Below are positions 12,782 to 21,391 of a DNA stretch of 35,963 bases, piece after piece. Numbering within the stretch: position 1 is the stretch's first letter; the number at the start of each line of letters is the position of its first letter. Made by a program: the position numbers and the translations under genes. The stretch comes from Candidatus Heimdallarchaeota archaeon. Lineage in GTDB: Archaea; Asgardarchaeota; Heimdallarchaeia; Heimdallarchaeales; Heimdallarchaeaceae. The notes beneath the pieces were generated by a model. It did not search any database, had not been told where the DNA came from, and saw only the letters and a program-made list of their open reading frames with translations. The stretch spans positions 1 through 35,963 of the forward strand of contig BPTM01000010.1 of assembly GCA_023705945.1 (NCBI GenBank). Direction: 5' to 3'.

Positions 12782-14848
12782 ATGATATTTGATATTAAGA
12801 ACTATTATAAAGAAGATAATTTACAAGCCGAACAGAAATACTCTGAAACATTACAGGAAATCAAAACAATATTCGAAAGACTGGATAAAGAAGTAGAGAG
12901 CAAAAATAGAGAGATATTTAACCTACTTATAGAGGTTGCTAGATTCATTATTATATCCTCTAATTTAGCAGAAAGATTAGATGATAACTATTTTAAGAAC
13001 AAGAGCTTGGTAGAATTGCAGACAGAGAATGGATCTTTGTTTGAAGAATTAGTTCCAGAAAATTATATTACAAGTTATCTCAATCCAACTTATAGTGTAA
13101 AAATCTTTGGTGAAGAATTAGGGAGACTTCTTGCATTTTTCTGTAATAGATACAGAACTTATGTTACATTCGTATTTCAACATAAATTGTTCAAGATGAG
13201 TGAATATAATCAACTGTTCATTGATGTGTATAACTACGTTATGGCAAATGAAATCGAGTATGAAGAATTAAGAGAGATCATAACAAGCATTGAAACAGGA
13301 GATAGAACAAGAGATTTAACACGCCTTCTAAAAGAATATAATGACCCTGAATTTCAATTTTATACAAATATTGTAATGAACTCAAATCTAGAAGACTTGA
13401 GATATCTATTCAAATATGGAAAATACGTATCAGTTAATGAACTTCGATTAGCTGAATTCTTGAAAAATTACCCAAAAGAAAAAATTTCACTAATAGCCAA
13501 AGAATTGTACAAAGCATTTCTAGCAGGATTTGAGAGAGACGGGAAGAAACTTGAGAACAAAACAACTATACAGTTTGAATACAGTATAGGGATAGAACCA
13601 TTATTGCGAGAGATGATAAAAGAATTTGAAAAGAATGGGTTGAAAGCATCAGTTGGAGATGTAAAATCAACTAATATAAATCAACAGGTGGACTATGATC
13701 ATAAATTCTATCGTACACTATTTCTAAATAAAGAAATAACAGAAGGGCTAATCCAATCGTACAATAAAGCTTTAGAGAATAATAGAAAACACATAAGATC
13801 TATGGCAGGGGTTGTATATATCATTAGTTTTGGTGAAAAACCATTCAATCCAGAAAACAAACCAGAAGCATTAAAGTTATCAGAGGAACAAACACAGCTC
13901 TTCCAGAAATATTACGCTTCAGTAAACCAAAATCATACAAAGTATCAACCTATAGCTGAAACCAGTTTTTGTGTGGTTTCGTTCCCGTCTCCTGATATAG
14001 GGGAGAAATTTGAAGACCTTTTTGATGAAATTGTCAAGATTAACATGTTAGATTCAGCAGAGTATGAACAAATACAACAAATTATGATAGATGAACTAGA
14101 TAAAGCAGATCATGTTATCATCAAAGGGAAACAAGATAATCAAACATATCTACAAGTTAAGTTGCAGAATCTTAAAGATCCAGCAAAAGAGACAAATTTT
14201 GTTAATTCCGAAGCAAATGTTAACATCCCGTTGGGAGAGATATATACAACACCTCAATTAAAAGGAACTAATGGAGTGTTACATGTTAAAGAAACATATC
14301 AAAATTCTGTTAAAATAGAAAATTTGACAATAGATTTCAAGGACGGCTATGTAGAAGACTTTAGCTGTTCAAACTTTGAAACTCAAGAAGAAAATAGGAA
14401 GTTTGTTGAGCAAAACTTGTTATTTCCACACAAAACTCTTCCAATGGGGGAATTTGCAATAGGAACTAATACTTTAGCATATGTGGTCTCTAGAAAGTAT
14501 GAGATTTTGGATGTTCTACCAATTCTTATTGCAGAAAAAACAGCTCCCCATTTTGCTGTTGGAGACACATGTTTTCAAATGCGAGAGGACGTTAAAAGTT
14601 ATAACAAGTATAACAGGAAACTCATAACAGCATGTGACAATGAGAAATCTATTCTAAGGAAAACGGATAGAAAAGATGAAGCATATACATTCAAACATAA
14701 CGATATAGTTCTACCATTTGATGAAATTGAATATATCTCTGCAGTTACAAGAGAAGGAAAGAAAATAGATATCATTCGAGAAGGTAAATTTGTATTGCAT
14801 GGTACTCAAAAATTAAATGAACCATTATTAGATTTGAAAAAGAATTAG
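12782..14848 (+). CDS. M29-family (AmpT-like) metallo-aminopeptidase with a large extra N-terminal domain
   Basis: The C-terminal half of this 688-residue protein has the M29 motifs in order: NIPLGEIYTTP (Glu), GVLHV, MGEFAIGTN (Glu), APHFAVGDTC (His) and FKHNDIVLPF (H-x-D). All expected metal ligands appear present, so it is probably an active dinuclear metallo-aminopeptidase in the cytosol. M29 enzymes are usually about 360-410 residues; here about 330 extra residues precede, helical and charged (for example KYSETLQEIKTIFERLDKEVESK), with no family I know. The start is ATG 12782 with GGTGG four bases before; the upstream TTG 12764 is not needed. The gene stands alone, convergent with the short AAA gene. 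Confidence 0.72.
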   Translation: MIFDIKNYYKEDNLQAEQKYSETLQEIKTIFERLDKEVESKNREIFNLLIEVARFIIISSNLAERLDDNYFKNKSLVELQTENGSLFEELVPENYITSYLNPTYSVKIFGEELGRLLAFFCNRYRTYVTFVFQHKLFKMSEYNQLFIDVYNYVMANEIEYEELREIITSIETGDRTRDLTRLLKEYNDPEFQFYTNIVMNSNLEDLRYLFKYGKYVSVNELRLAEFLKNYPKEKISLIAKELYKAFLAGFERDGKKLENKTTIQFEYSIGIEPLLREMIKEFEKNGLKASVGDVKSTNINQQVDYDHKFYRTLFLNKEITEGLIQSYNKALENNRKHIRSMAGVVYIISFGEKPFNPENKPEALKLSEEQTQLFQKYYASVNQNHTKYQPIAETSFCVVSFPSPDIGEKFEDLFDEIVKINMLDSAEYEQIQQIMIDELDKADHVIIKGKQDNQTYLQVKLQNLKDPAKETNFVNSEANVNIPLGEIYTTPQLKGTNGVLHVKETYQNSVKIENLTIDFKDGYVEDFSCSNFETQEENRKFVEQNLLFPHKTLPMGEFAIGTNTLAYVVSRKYEILDVLPILIAEKTAPHFAVGDTCFQMREDVKSYNKYNRKLITACDNEKSILRKTDRKDEAYTFKHNDIVLPFDEIEYISAVTREGKKIDIIREGKFVLHGTQKLNEPLLDLKKN

Positions 14849-14887
14849 AATAACGCAATCATTTGGAATGACGTTTAATGCTATTTC

Positions 14888-15439
14888 CTATTTTTCTTCA
14901 TCCTCATCTTCTTCTTCTATTTCTATAGTTACTTTGATTCCTAATTGTTCTAATACCTCATCAGATATTCTTCCTTTTTCATTTGAAGCAAGAACAACCA
15001 TTCCCTCATAATCTTCTATTCTCTGAAGTAACCAACTAACCTCAAGATTTGCAAACTTATCATGTGCATCTGATACATCTGTTCTTTTTCCAAAGAGCGC
15101 ATCCGCCTCATCAAATAATAAAATCAAATTGTTACTATCTGCATAATCTAGAACTTTCTTAAGATTTTTTTCAGTCTCGCCAATATATTTACTCACTACT
15201 GCACCAACATCGATACGAAACATGGGGGAATCTAAGAACGAATCTATAACTTGAGCAGTCAAGGTTTTTTGAGAGTGCGATCCAATAATCAGGATTCTTT
15301 TATTTTTATCAAACTGTTCTGATAAATTTTCACTAAGTTCAGTAATTTGTTTCTGGGTTTTTGATGGTAAAACGATTTTTCTAACAGTGCATCTCTTCCA
15401 GAAAGGAGTAACTCTTCTTAAGAATCGTCTTTGAATCAT
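14888..15439 (-). CDS. Short AAA ATPase-like protein with a degenerate Walker A
   Basis: The 183-residue protein aligns well by eye with the AAA core of Cdc48-like ATPases: RIDVGAVVSKYIGETEKNLKKVLDYA, Walker B LILLFDEADALFGKRT (D110, E111), DAHDKFANLEVSWLLQRIEDYEG, and the sensor-1 Asn in LASN (N153). Walker A should read GPPGTGKT but here is GSHSQKT (53-59): Lys and Thr remain, the middle Gly is Gln. The arginine fingers (RRF/RRI) and the small lid domain are missing; after EKGRISDEV the chain ends with a purely acidic tail (EIEEEDEDEEK). It may bind nucleotide weakly or act as a regulator or decoy subunit of a larger AAA ring. Truncation by mutation is the alternative. It is convergent with the M29 gene. 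Confidence 0.7.
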   Translation of the reverse strand: MIQRRFLRRVTPFWKRCTVRKIVLPSKTQKQITELSENLSEQFDKNKRILIIGSHSQKTLTAQVIDSFLDSPMFRIDVGAVVSKYIGETEKNLKKVLDYADSNNLILLFDEADALFGKRTDVSDAHDKFANLEVSWLLQRIEDYEGMVVLASNEKGRISDEVLEQLGIKVTIEIEEEDEDEEK

Positions 15440-15583
15440 AGATGAATGTTATACTGATTACATTTAAATCTAAGCAAAATGCAAGAAAATGAGCGGTTTG
15501 TCTGATAAAGATAAATCCAGCTTACCAAATTTAGCCATAAGTTTTTTCTAATAGCAGCATTGTTGTCAACTTAGGTACAATCG

Positions 15584-16420
15584 ATGTCTATTGAGAAAGT
15601 TAAGGATAATGTTTATGCAATTACTGATGGCAGCACACGCGGGAATGTAACTGCTTATGTTTTACCTACACAGGTCGTATTTGTTGATTCAGGGATGCAT
15701 ATACCAATGATAAAGAAATTTAGGGAACATGTTGAAAAAGAAACTGGGAAAAAGGCTTCTACTCTTTTTATAACACATGAGCATGGAGATCATGTTTTTG
15801 GTAATCAAATTTTTGAGGATTGTGAGATAATTACATCAGAATTAACAAATGAAGCGATGGTTGAATCACTAGAGAATAACTGGACCCCTGAAAACATAGA
15901 AGAATGGAAGAAAAATGCAGAAGATCCGACTGCATTAGAAGGTTTGAGGATTGTTATGCCAACAAAAACCTTTGTAGACGAGTATGAATTAACTGATGGT
16001 GATGTTAAGGTTATAGTCAGACGAACGGGAGGTCATACAGAAGGTTCAAGTTATGTTTATTGCCCCCAATACAAAGTACTTTTTGCAGGGGACAACCTGT
16101 TTAATCATAGTTTTCCATGGGGCGGTACTCCGACTGCCGATCCTTTAAAATGGATAAGGGCGTTGCAAGAATATCTATATCTATCAATAAATATAGAACA
16201 TTATATCCCCGGTCATGGGTCAATATCAGGAACTGAACCTTTGGAAGAGTTTCTAGAGTATCTTAACAAAGTTATCACTCTTATGAAAGATATGATAACA
16301 GAAGGGAAAACTGAAGAAGAGATTTTGAAACAAGCTGATGACATAGAGTATTATCCTCCTAGAAGAGAGGGATGGAAAGCCTTGACGCTTAAGAAATGGT
16401 ATGATGTTTTATCAAAATAG
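15584..16420 (+). CDS. Metallo-beta-lactamase-fold hydrolase
   Basis: The 278-residue protein has the full MBL metal site: THEHGDH (H65, H67, D69, H70), GGHTEGS (third His), LFAGDNLF (bridging Asp) and YIPGHGSISG (last His). The fold covers thiolesterases such as glyoxalase II, lactonases, sulfur dioxygenases and others. The substrate cannot be told from sequence; the relatively long insertion after the first motif (LTNEAMVESLENNWTPENIEEWKKNA) and the C-terminal helix pair resemble the SoxH/quinoprotein-hydrolase-like MBL group. It stands alone on its strand with no conserved partner. Confidence 0.85.
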   Translation: MSIEKVKDNVYAITDGSTRGNVTAYVLPTQVVFVDSGMHIPMIKKFREHVEKETGKKASTLFITHEHGDHVFGNQIFEDCEIITSELTNEAMVESLENNWTPENIEEWKKNAEDPTALEGLRIVMPTKTFVDEYELTDGDVKVIVRRTGGHTEGSSYVYCPQYKVLFAGDNLFNHSFPWGGTPTADPLKWIRALQEYLYLSINIEHYIPGHGSISGTEPLEEFLEYLNKVITLMKDMITEGKTEEEILKQADDIEYYPPRREGWKALTLKKWYDVLSK

Positions 16421-16579
16421 TTTCCATTTTTTCACTATTCATTTTACCAAGTTGGGTCTTCGCGGAGATAACACTTAGAAAAAAGAAAATTTTGTCAGAT
16501 TTTTATTTGCGGTCTTTTAGTTGTTATTCACAATATAATAGATAATCTGATAAGAGTGATGCAAACAGATGACCCTAAA

Positions 16580-16636
16580 GAAGAGGACCAATGAAGAATC
16601 CTTTCCCTTCAGCAACCCACAATGGGGGTCCTCTTC
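16580..16636. ncRNA. Possible structured RNA or terminator with three helices
   Basis: GAAGAGGACC 16580-16589 pairs perfectly over ten bases with GGTCCTCTTC 16627-16636. Inside it are two further helices: TGAAG 16592-16596 with CTTCA 16607-16611, and CCCA 16616-16619 with TGGG 16623-16626. Together they form a compact three-way junction in an otherwise A/T-rich, non-coding stretch of 280 bases between the MBL and thioesterase genes. It is much richer in G+C than its surroundings, as functional RNAs are in AT-rich archaea. The TATA-like TTTTAAATAG (16657-16666) for the next gene lies after it, so it is not part of that gene's leader. The strand is undecided. Confidence 0.45.
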
Positions 16637-16700
16637 CTTCTTCCACCATAAAAAAATTTTAAATAGAAGCAAGATAGGTCGATTTTATTCGTGGTAAACT

Positions 16701-17450
16701 ATGTATGAAATAGAGTTTGTACCTAAAATTAGCGAAATTGGGCTCGATGAAAAAATCAAGTTTTCTTCTCTAATTGATTATATGCAACACGCAGCATATA
16801 TGCATGCAGATCAATTAGGAGTGGGGCACCATCAGATTTTTCATAAAAATTTAACTTGGTTGCTTCTAAGATATGCAGTAGAAGTTCTTCGTTATCCCAC
16901 CTTAGATGAAAAACTTAGGGTAGTTACATGGGTAGCTGAATCTGAAAGCCCAAAATTCACCTTAAGAGATTTTGAAATCTATGATGAGAAGGATAATATC
17001 ATTTGTAAAGCAACAACAAGCTGGTTGCTATATAATTACAGAAAAAGACAAATTGTGAATTTCGTAGATTATTGGTCAAATTACGATGCAAAAGAAAAAA
17101 GAGCTTTAGATTATGATTTTCCAAAATTAGGATTACCTGAAAAAGTTTCTACAAAAAGAGCTATAAAGGTCAGACTACATGATTTAGATATTAATCAACA
17201 TGTAAATCATCGAATGTATATAGAGTGGATAATAGAGGGATTACATCAAAAAATATTCAAGAAATATGAATTGGAAAAACTGGAAATTAGTTTTAAGGAT
17301 CAAGCACTCTATGAAGATGAAGTTCTGGTGGAAACTGAAACAGAAAAGATTCAGAACACAGAACAAATTAAAGCGATTCATCAAATAACAAAAGGGAAGA
17401 AAAAGGTCCTTGTTTCCAAAGCTGTTACTTATTGGAGAGCGCGGGACTGA
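16701..17450 (+). CDS. Acyl-ACP thioesterase-like protein (double hotdog)
   Basis: The 249-residue protein contains two hotdog domains. The first opens with EIEFVPKISEIGLDEKIKFSSLIDYMQHAAYMHADQLG and includes FTLRDFEIYD; the second starts near residue 155 and carries VRLHDLDINQHVNHRMYIEWIIEGL, the FatA/FatB-like D-x-N-x-HVN motif. The family releases fatty acids from ACP (plants, bacteria) or hydrolyses acyl-CoA. Archaeal membrane lipids are isoprenoid, so an acyl-CoA or other aryl/acyl thioester substrate is likely. A TATA-like TTTTAAATAG lies at 16657-16666. The gene is single, with a membrane protein gene 61 bases further on. Confidence 0.75.
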   Translation: MYEIEFVPKISEIGLDEKIKFSSLIDYMQHAAYMHADQLGVGHHQIFHKNLTWLLLRYAVEVLRYPTLDEKLRVVTWVAESESPKFTLRDFEIYDEKDNIICKATTSWLLYNYRKRQIVNFVDYWSNYDAKEKRALDYDFPKLGLPEKVSTKRAIKVRLHDLDINQHVNHRMYIEWIIEGLHQKIFKKYELEKLEISFKDQALYEDEVLVETETEKIQNTEQIKAIHQITKGKKKVLVSKAVTYWRARD

Positions 17451-17511
17451 AGAGAAAAGACTCCTAACTAATATGAAGTAGATTTATATTATAGATTGTC
17501 ATAAACAAGTT

Positions 17512-19305
17512 ATGGGTTACGAAGCAATCACTTTCCTATTATTTGCCGCTTATTTGCCGCTTGTTTGGATTCCAATCCGTTTAGCAATCAAAAAACAAGC
17601 AGGATACAAAATCGCTCCCGCAGTTCTTGCTCTCTTTCTGATGAGTGTATGGGTAGTTGGTTTTATCTTTCGAACAATGTTAGTTACAGCTATTGAGCAC
17701 CTAATTTTTGCTGGATCACTCTCTATTTTAGCAGTAATTGTCTTCGAGATAGTTCGAGGTAAAACTAGGTTTCTAGGGAAATTCAAGACAAGAAGGCGTT
17801 TGACAGGACTTATCATAATTATTCTTATAATTGTCGTTGGTGGGAATTCATTATTAGGTATAAACAAAACCATGCAAAGTGCAAGATATTTTGAGAACAT
17901 GATAACTTATGATTCCACTAATTTGCCATTTGTTGTTCTTGATGAAGTAAACGAGATAGATAAGAATATACGACTTGTTACTAAAGAATTTGCAATAAGC
18001 AAAGCAGAACAAAACAAAGCAATTTTTGGTTCTAATGCTGAATTAATGGAAGCTAATGTCATATATGTTAATGACTCTATTTACTGGTGTATGATTTACG
18101 CTCCGAAAAGTTCGGCACAATTCTGGACACCTGGACAATTCAACCACGCTTGGGGGTTGATTCTAGTTGAAGTTAACAATCCAAACGCTGAACCAGTAAC
18201 AATTAACTTTCCGGAAGGAGAGTTTAATTATGCTGATGGGTTATGGCGCAACCACAATGTTGTTCTTAAAAATTACCGACGAGACCAAGGAGCTAAATAC
18301 TGGCGTTCCTATCCAGCTTGGACAGGTACCGAATGGGTCTACGTTGTTACTCGAACTACAAGAAATGTGTATGGAGCATGGTATTCCGATGGAATAGATA
18401 TTCTTGATATTACAACAGGCGGTTTAATCACGCATTATACTGCTGCACAATTAGAAACAACGCCTGACTATATTCTGCAAATTTACTCTGAAAGATTGGT
18501 TGAAGAAAAATGGATCTGGAACTGGGGTGATAAACGAGATACAACAGTTGAAGGAAATATTCGCTTCTTTACTGGTTTTCCATTTTATAGTTCAGATAGG
18601 ATTGGTTTTTATGGAGACGGAGTTGAAGATATTCGTTATGTAAAATATCAAAATACCACTTTAGCTTTCTTTGCAACACACCCATATGACTCGACAGAAA
18701 CATTAGCTGGTATTGGTGTTATGACTAAAAGTGATGTCACGTATTATGATCTTAGGAGTAGAGGATATATATCTGCTATAACTGCAGCTACGCTAGCTGA
18801 GGGTCAACTTACTGCACCAAATGAAGGTGGTTATATTGTTCAAATGCCAGTTCCATATACACTTAACACTTCTATAGGATCGAGATTGGCTTGGTTCATA
18901 CCCATCTATTGGCAGAGTGGTACTATACAAAGATTATCTCACGTATGTGTCATCGATGCTTTAGACTCAAGTTATATTGCTATAGCTGAGGCAGAGGGAC
19001 TATCGGGTTCTCAAGTAGTCAAAGAAGCACGATTACAATTCAAGTCCTTTTTCACAAGTGAAATTGTTGAAGACCAATATGAAATTGCACAAATAGAAGA
19101 TGTTGGAAGCTACGTAGAAAATGGTTACAGTATCTTTGTTTTTCAATTGAATGATAGTCGAACAATACGTTGTTCCCAAGATTATTTGAATAATACTCAT
19201 TGGAATCATGTTGTTCTAGCTGATATAGGAGACGATATACGATACACATTCACAGAAGATGACGAAGGAATATTCTGGGCTACAGAGTTCTTTATTTTAA
19301 CTTAA
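17512..19305 (+). CDS. Large membrane protein with four N-terminal membrane segments, unknown
   Basis: This 597-residue protein has four hydrophobic segments at about residues 5-25, 34-54, 62-82 and 98-118, and then about 480 residues without further membrane segments. The long part is rich in Trp, Tyr and beta-forming residues (for example AKYWRSYPAWTGTEWVYVVTRTTRNVYGAWYSDG), suggesting an external beta domain. I do not recognise it. With an even number of segments and the positive stretch GKFKTRRR before the fourth, the large domain most likely faces outside. Repeated short YG/WG elements may be propeller blades, but this is speculative. No partner gene is evident. Confidence 0.6.
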   Translation: MGYEAITFLLFAAYLPLVWIPIRLAIKKQAGYKIAPAVLALFLMSVWVVGFIFRTMLVTAIEHLIFAGSLSILAVIVFEIVRGKTRFLGKFKTRRRLTGLIIIILIIVVGGNSLLGINKTMQSARYFENMITYDSTNLPFVVLDEVNEIDKNIRLVTKEFAISKAEQNKAIFGSNAELMEANVIYVNDSIYWCMIYAPKSSAQFWTPGQFNHAWGLILVEVNNPNAEPVTINFPEGEFNYADGLWRNHNVVLKNYRRDQGAKYWRSYPAWTGTEWVYVVTRTTRNVYGAWYSDGIDILDITTGGLITHYTAAQLETTPDYILQIYSERLVEEKWIWNWGDKRDTTVEGNIRFFTGFPFYSSDRIGFYGDGVEDIRYVKYQNTTLAFFATHPYDSTETLAGIGVMTKSDVTYYDLRSRGYISAITAATLAEGQLTAPNEGGYIVQMPVPYTLNTSIGSRLAWFIPIYWQSGTIQRLSHVCVIDALDSSYIAIAEAEGLSGSQVVKEARLQFKSFFTSEIVEDQYEIAQIEDVGSYVENGYSIFVFQLNDSRTIRCSQDYLNNTHWNHVVLADIGDDIRYTFTEDDEGIFWATEFFILT

Positions 19306-19414
19306 TCGTTTGAGTGTATCAATTATTTTTTCTTTTTTTATCACTTAACTTTTTTATATTTCTAATCTAAATTAGACCATAAAAAGTGTTAACAAAACAG
19401 GATGTTGAAAATCG

Positions 19415-20437
19415 ATGAACGAAGAAAAGAAGACATATGATTTGGTGAGCCTTGGATCTTGCACTATGGATATGATTGTTTCCGTTGAAGATGTATTAAG
19501 AATGGAACTTGTTGATAAGAACCTAATTGATAAAAAATATTTAGCAATTGAACATTCTTCAAAATTAAATGTTAGCAATATTAAATTTCATCCTGGCGGT
19601 TCTGCAGCAAATATCTCCTGTGATCTATCTAGCATTGGTTTTAATACAGCATATATAGGAGGAGTTGGAGAGGACTTCAATGGTAAAGCGTGTTTAGAAG
19701 ACATGCAAAATCATGGAGTTGATACTTCAGGTGTTAAAATATTTGATGAGGATGTAACAGCTGTTTCTGTTATTATTCTAACTCCTTGGGGTAGAGATAG
19801 TTCGATATTAGCTTACAAAGGAGCAAACAACCTCTTCTCCGAAGAACACATACTAGATGAGATGTTATTATCTACAAGATGTTTTGTTTGGACATCATTA
19901 ACTTCTAACAACGGCATTAAAGCAATAGAAAAATGCATAAAACTGACCAAATCTAGTAATGGTTTAATTGTGGGAGCACCATCGATTTCTATCATAAAGA
20001 ATCGTTCAGAGGAAGTAATTAACTTGCTTCAACAAAGTGATATTGCAAGTTTAAACGAAGAAGAACTTACTGCTCTAACTAATGAAACTGATATAGATAA
20101 AGGGATGGGACGATTATTTGACTTAGGTATTCAGATTGTCAATGTCACATTTGGAAAAGAAGGTCAATGGTTGAGCGATGGAAAGACAATAATTAAGACC
20201 AAACCTCCAAAGGTCTTTGCAGCTGACACAACAGGCGCAGGTGATGCAACTATCAGTGGCATTATTTATGGCACATTAGAAAAGAAGAGTCTTGCTGAGA
20301 CTGCTAGAATAGCTTCTTCATTAAGTGCTATGGAAATTGAATCACCAGGTGTGAGAGTAGGAACACCAGTAGAATATTCAGAACTCGAAGAATTCATGAA
20401 AAATCATCCGATTACTCAAACAATAGTTGATTTCTGA
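19415..20437 (+). CDS. PfkB-family carbohydrate/nucleoside kinase
   Basis: The 340-residue protein has the two PfkB signatures: the N-terminal HPGGSAANISCDLSSIG...AYIGGVGEDFNGK and the C-terminal AADTTGAGDATISGIIYG, where D277 is the catalytic base and GAG forms the anion hole. The family phosphorylates sugars (ribose, fructose) or nucleosides (adenosine, cytidine) with ATP. Archaeal members often act on nucleosides or ADP-ribose-type substrates, but the specificity-determining residues cannot be judged here. A T/A-rich box (TTTTTTATAT, about 19350-19359) could be its promoter. The neighbour on the other side is a HAD phosphatase, convergent; a metabolic link is possible but not shown. Confidence 0.85.
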   Translation: MNEEKKTYDLVSLGSCTMDMIVSVEDVLRMELVDKNLIDKKYLAIEHSSKLNVSNIKFHPGGSAANISCDLSSIGFNTAYIGGVGEDFNGKACLEDMQNHGVDTSGVKIFDEDVTAVSVIILTPWGRDSSILAYKGANNLFSEEHILDEMLLSTRCFVWTSLTSNNGIKAIEKCIKLTKSSNGLIVGAPSISIIKNRSEEVINLLQQSDIASLNEEELTALTNETDIDKGMGRLFDLGIQIVNVTFGKEGQWLSDGKTIIKTKPPKVFAADTTGAGDATISGIIYGTLEKKSLAETARIASSLSAMEIESPGVRVGTPVEYSELEEFMKNHPITQTIVDF

Positions 20438-20571
20438 ATGGATAAAAATGCAAAAAAGTAAGGACCATAGCACATTTCACCTGAAATTTATTGTACATCT
20501 TCAGAAGTTTATCTATATGAAATTTGGCATTTCCATTAGAAATGAGAGAAGATTTTCTGACTTCGATGCAT

Positions 20572-21285
20572 TCAATTCCCAGGGAACAGATTCATCAAAT
20601 CTACCAGTGATGAAATTATAAAATCAGGCTTTTCTAGCTCAAGACTCGATCGAGTAAAATTTCCAAGATCCCCTAAAATCCCAACAGTTTTTGTTCCTGC
20701 AGCTTTACCAGCTCTGATATCTTGAGGAAAATCTCCAATCATAGCACACATTGAAGGAGCCTTACCTAGTTCCATACAAGCTAGTAATAAAGATTCAGGA
20801 TAAGGTTTGATTTTCTTAACTTTATTTCGTGTAATTATGACATCAAAGTTGTTTAAGAATTCAATGTGTTTCTTAACTCTGTTAACAGTCTTGTCACCAG
20901 CATTTGTAACAATAGCTAAATCGTAACCTTGGGAATGAAGAACTTCCAGAATATCGTTTACACCATCAAGTGGAACTATGTTTTTAAAAGCCATTGGATC
21001 AGATTTGACATTTCTTAAAATCTTAACAACATCGAGAAAAGATAATTTTAATGCTCGGGCTGACTTCCACACCATTTGTAGTTTTAATAGTTTTGAACTA
21101 CCTTGTGAGGTTTCCATTACTTGAGTTATCATGTCTTCTAGAACTTCTTGCCGTTTTTGTTTATCATAATCTGGTTTAACCTTGTCAAAAGCTCTTATAA
21201 ACGGATTCCACCATCTTTCACCAAGATCAATAAGTGTACCATCCATATCAAAAAGCAGAGCATCCACTTCATCTATTGGAATCAT
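20572..21285 (-). CDS. HAD-superfamily phosphatase (PGP/PpaX-like)
   Basis: I start at ATG 21285 (237 aa), about 27 bases from a TATA-like TATTATAATC on the minus strand, as for a leaderless gene; the upstream TTG 21300 is less likely. HAD motifs are complete: DMDGTLID (D13 nucleophile, D15 acid/base), IVTNAGD (motif II), Lys in KKIKPYPES (motif III) and MIGDFPQDI (motif IV). The helical cap lies between motifs I and II (C1 type), as in phosphoglycolate phosphatase and PpaX. Substrate is unknown. The gene is divergent from the Cys-rich membrane protein gene and shares a 106-base promoter region with it. Confidence 0.85.
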   Translation of the reverse strand: MIPIDEVDALLFDMDGTLIDLGERWWNPFIRAFDKVKPDYDKQKRQEVLEDMITQVMETSQGSSKLLKLQMVWKSARALKLSFLDVVKILRNVKSDPMAFKNIVPLDGVNDILEVLHSQGYDLAIVTNAGDKTVNRVKKHIEFLNNFDVIITRNKVKKIKPYPESLLLACMELGKAPSMCAMIGDFPQDIRAGKAAGTKTVGILGDLGNFTRSSLELEKPDFIISSLVDLMNLFPGN

Positions 21286-21391
21286 ATCTAACTGAACCAA
21301 AAGTATGATTATAATAATGTTATTAATCTATCAAAGTCATCTGATTTGGTATCCAGAAATCTTTTTAGATAACAATGTTTGTGTTGGAATA
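21286..21391. promoter_or_regulatory. Bidirectional promoter for HAD and membrane-protein genes
   Basis: On the minus strand TATTATAATC (21307-21316) lies about 27 bases from ATG 21285. On the plus strand CTTTTTAGATA (21361-21371) lies about 26 bases from ATG 21392. Both spacings match leaderless archaeal transcripts, and they guided both start choices here. No Shine-Dalgarno site precedes either gene. Confidence 0.45.

Noticed and set aside
20427-20621. A rightward 64-residue frame after the PfkB gene.
   Set aside because: No family, no binding site, and it runs into the 3' end of the convergent HAD gene.
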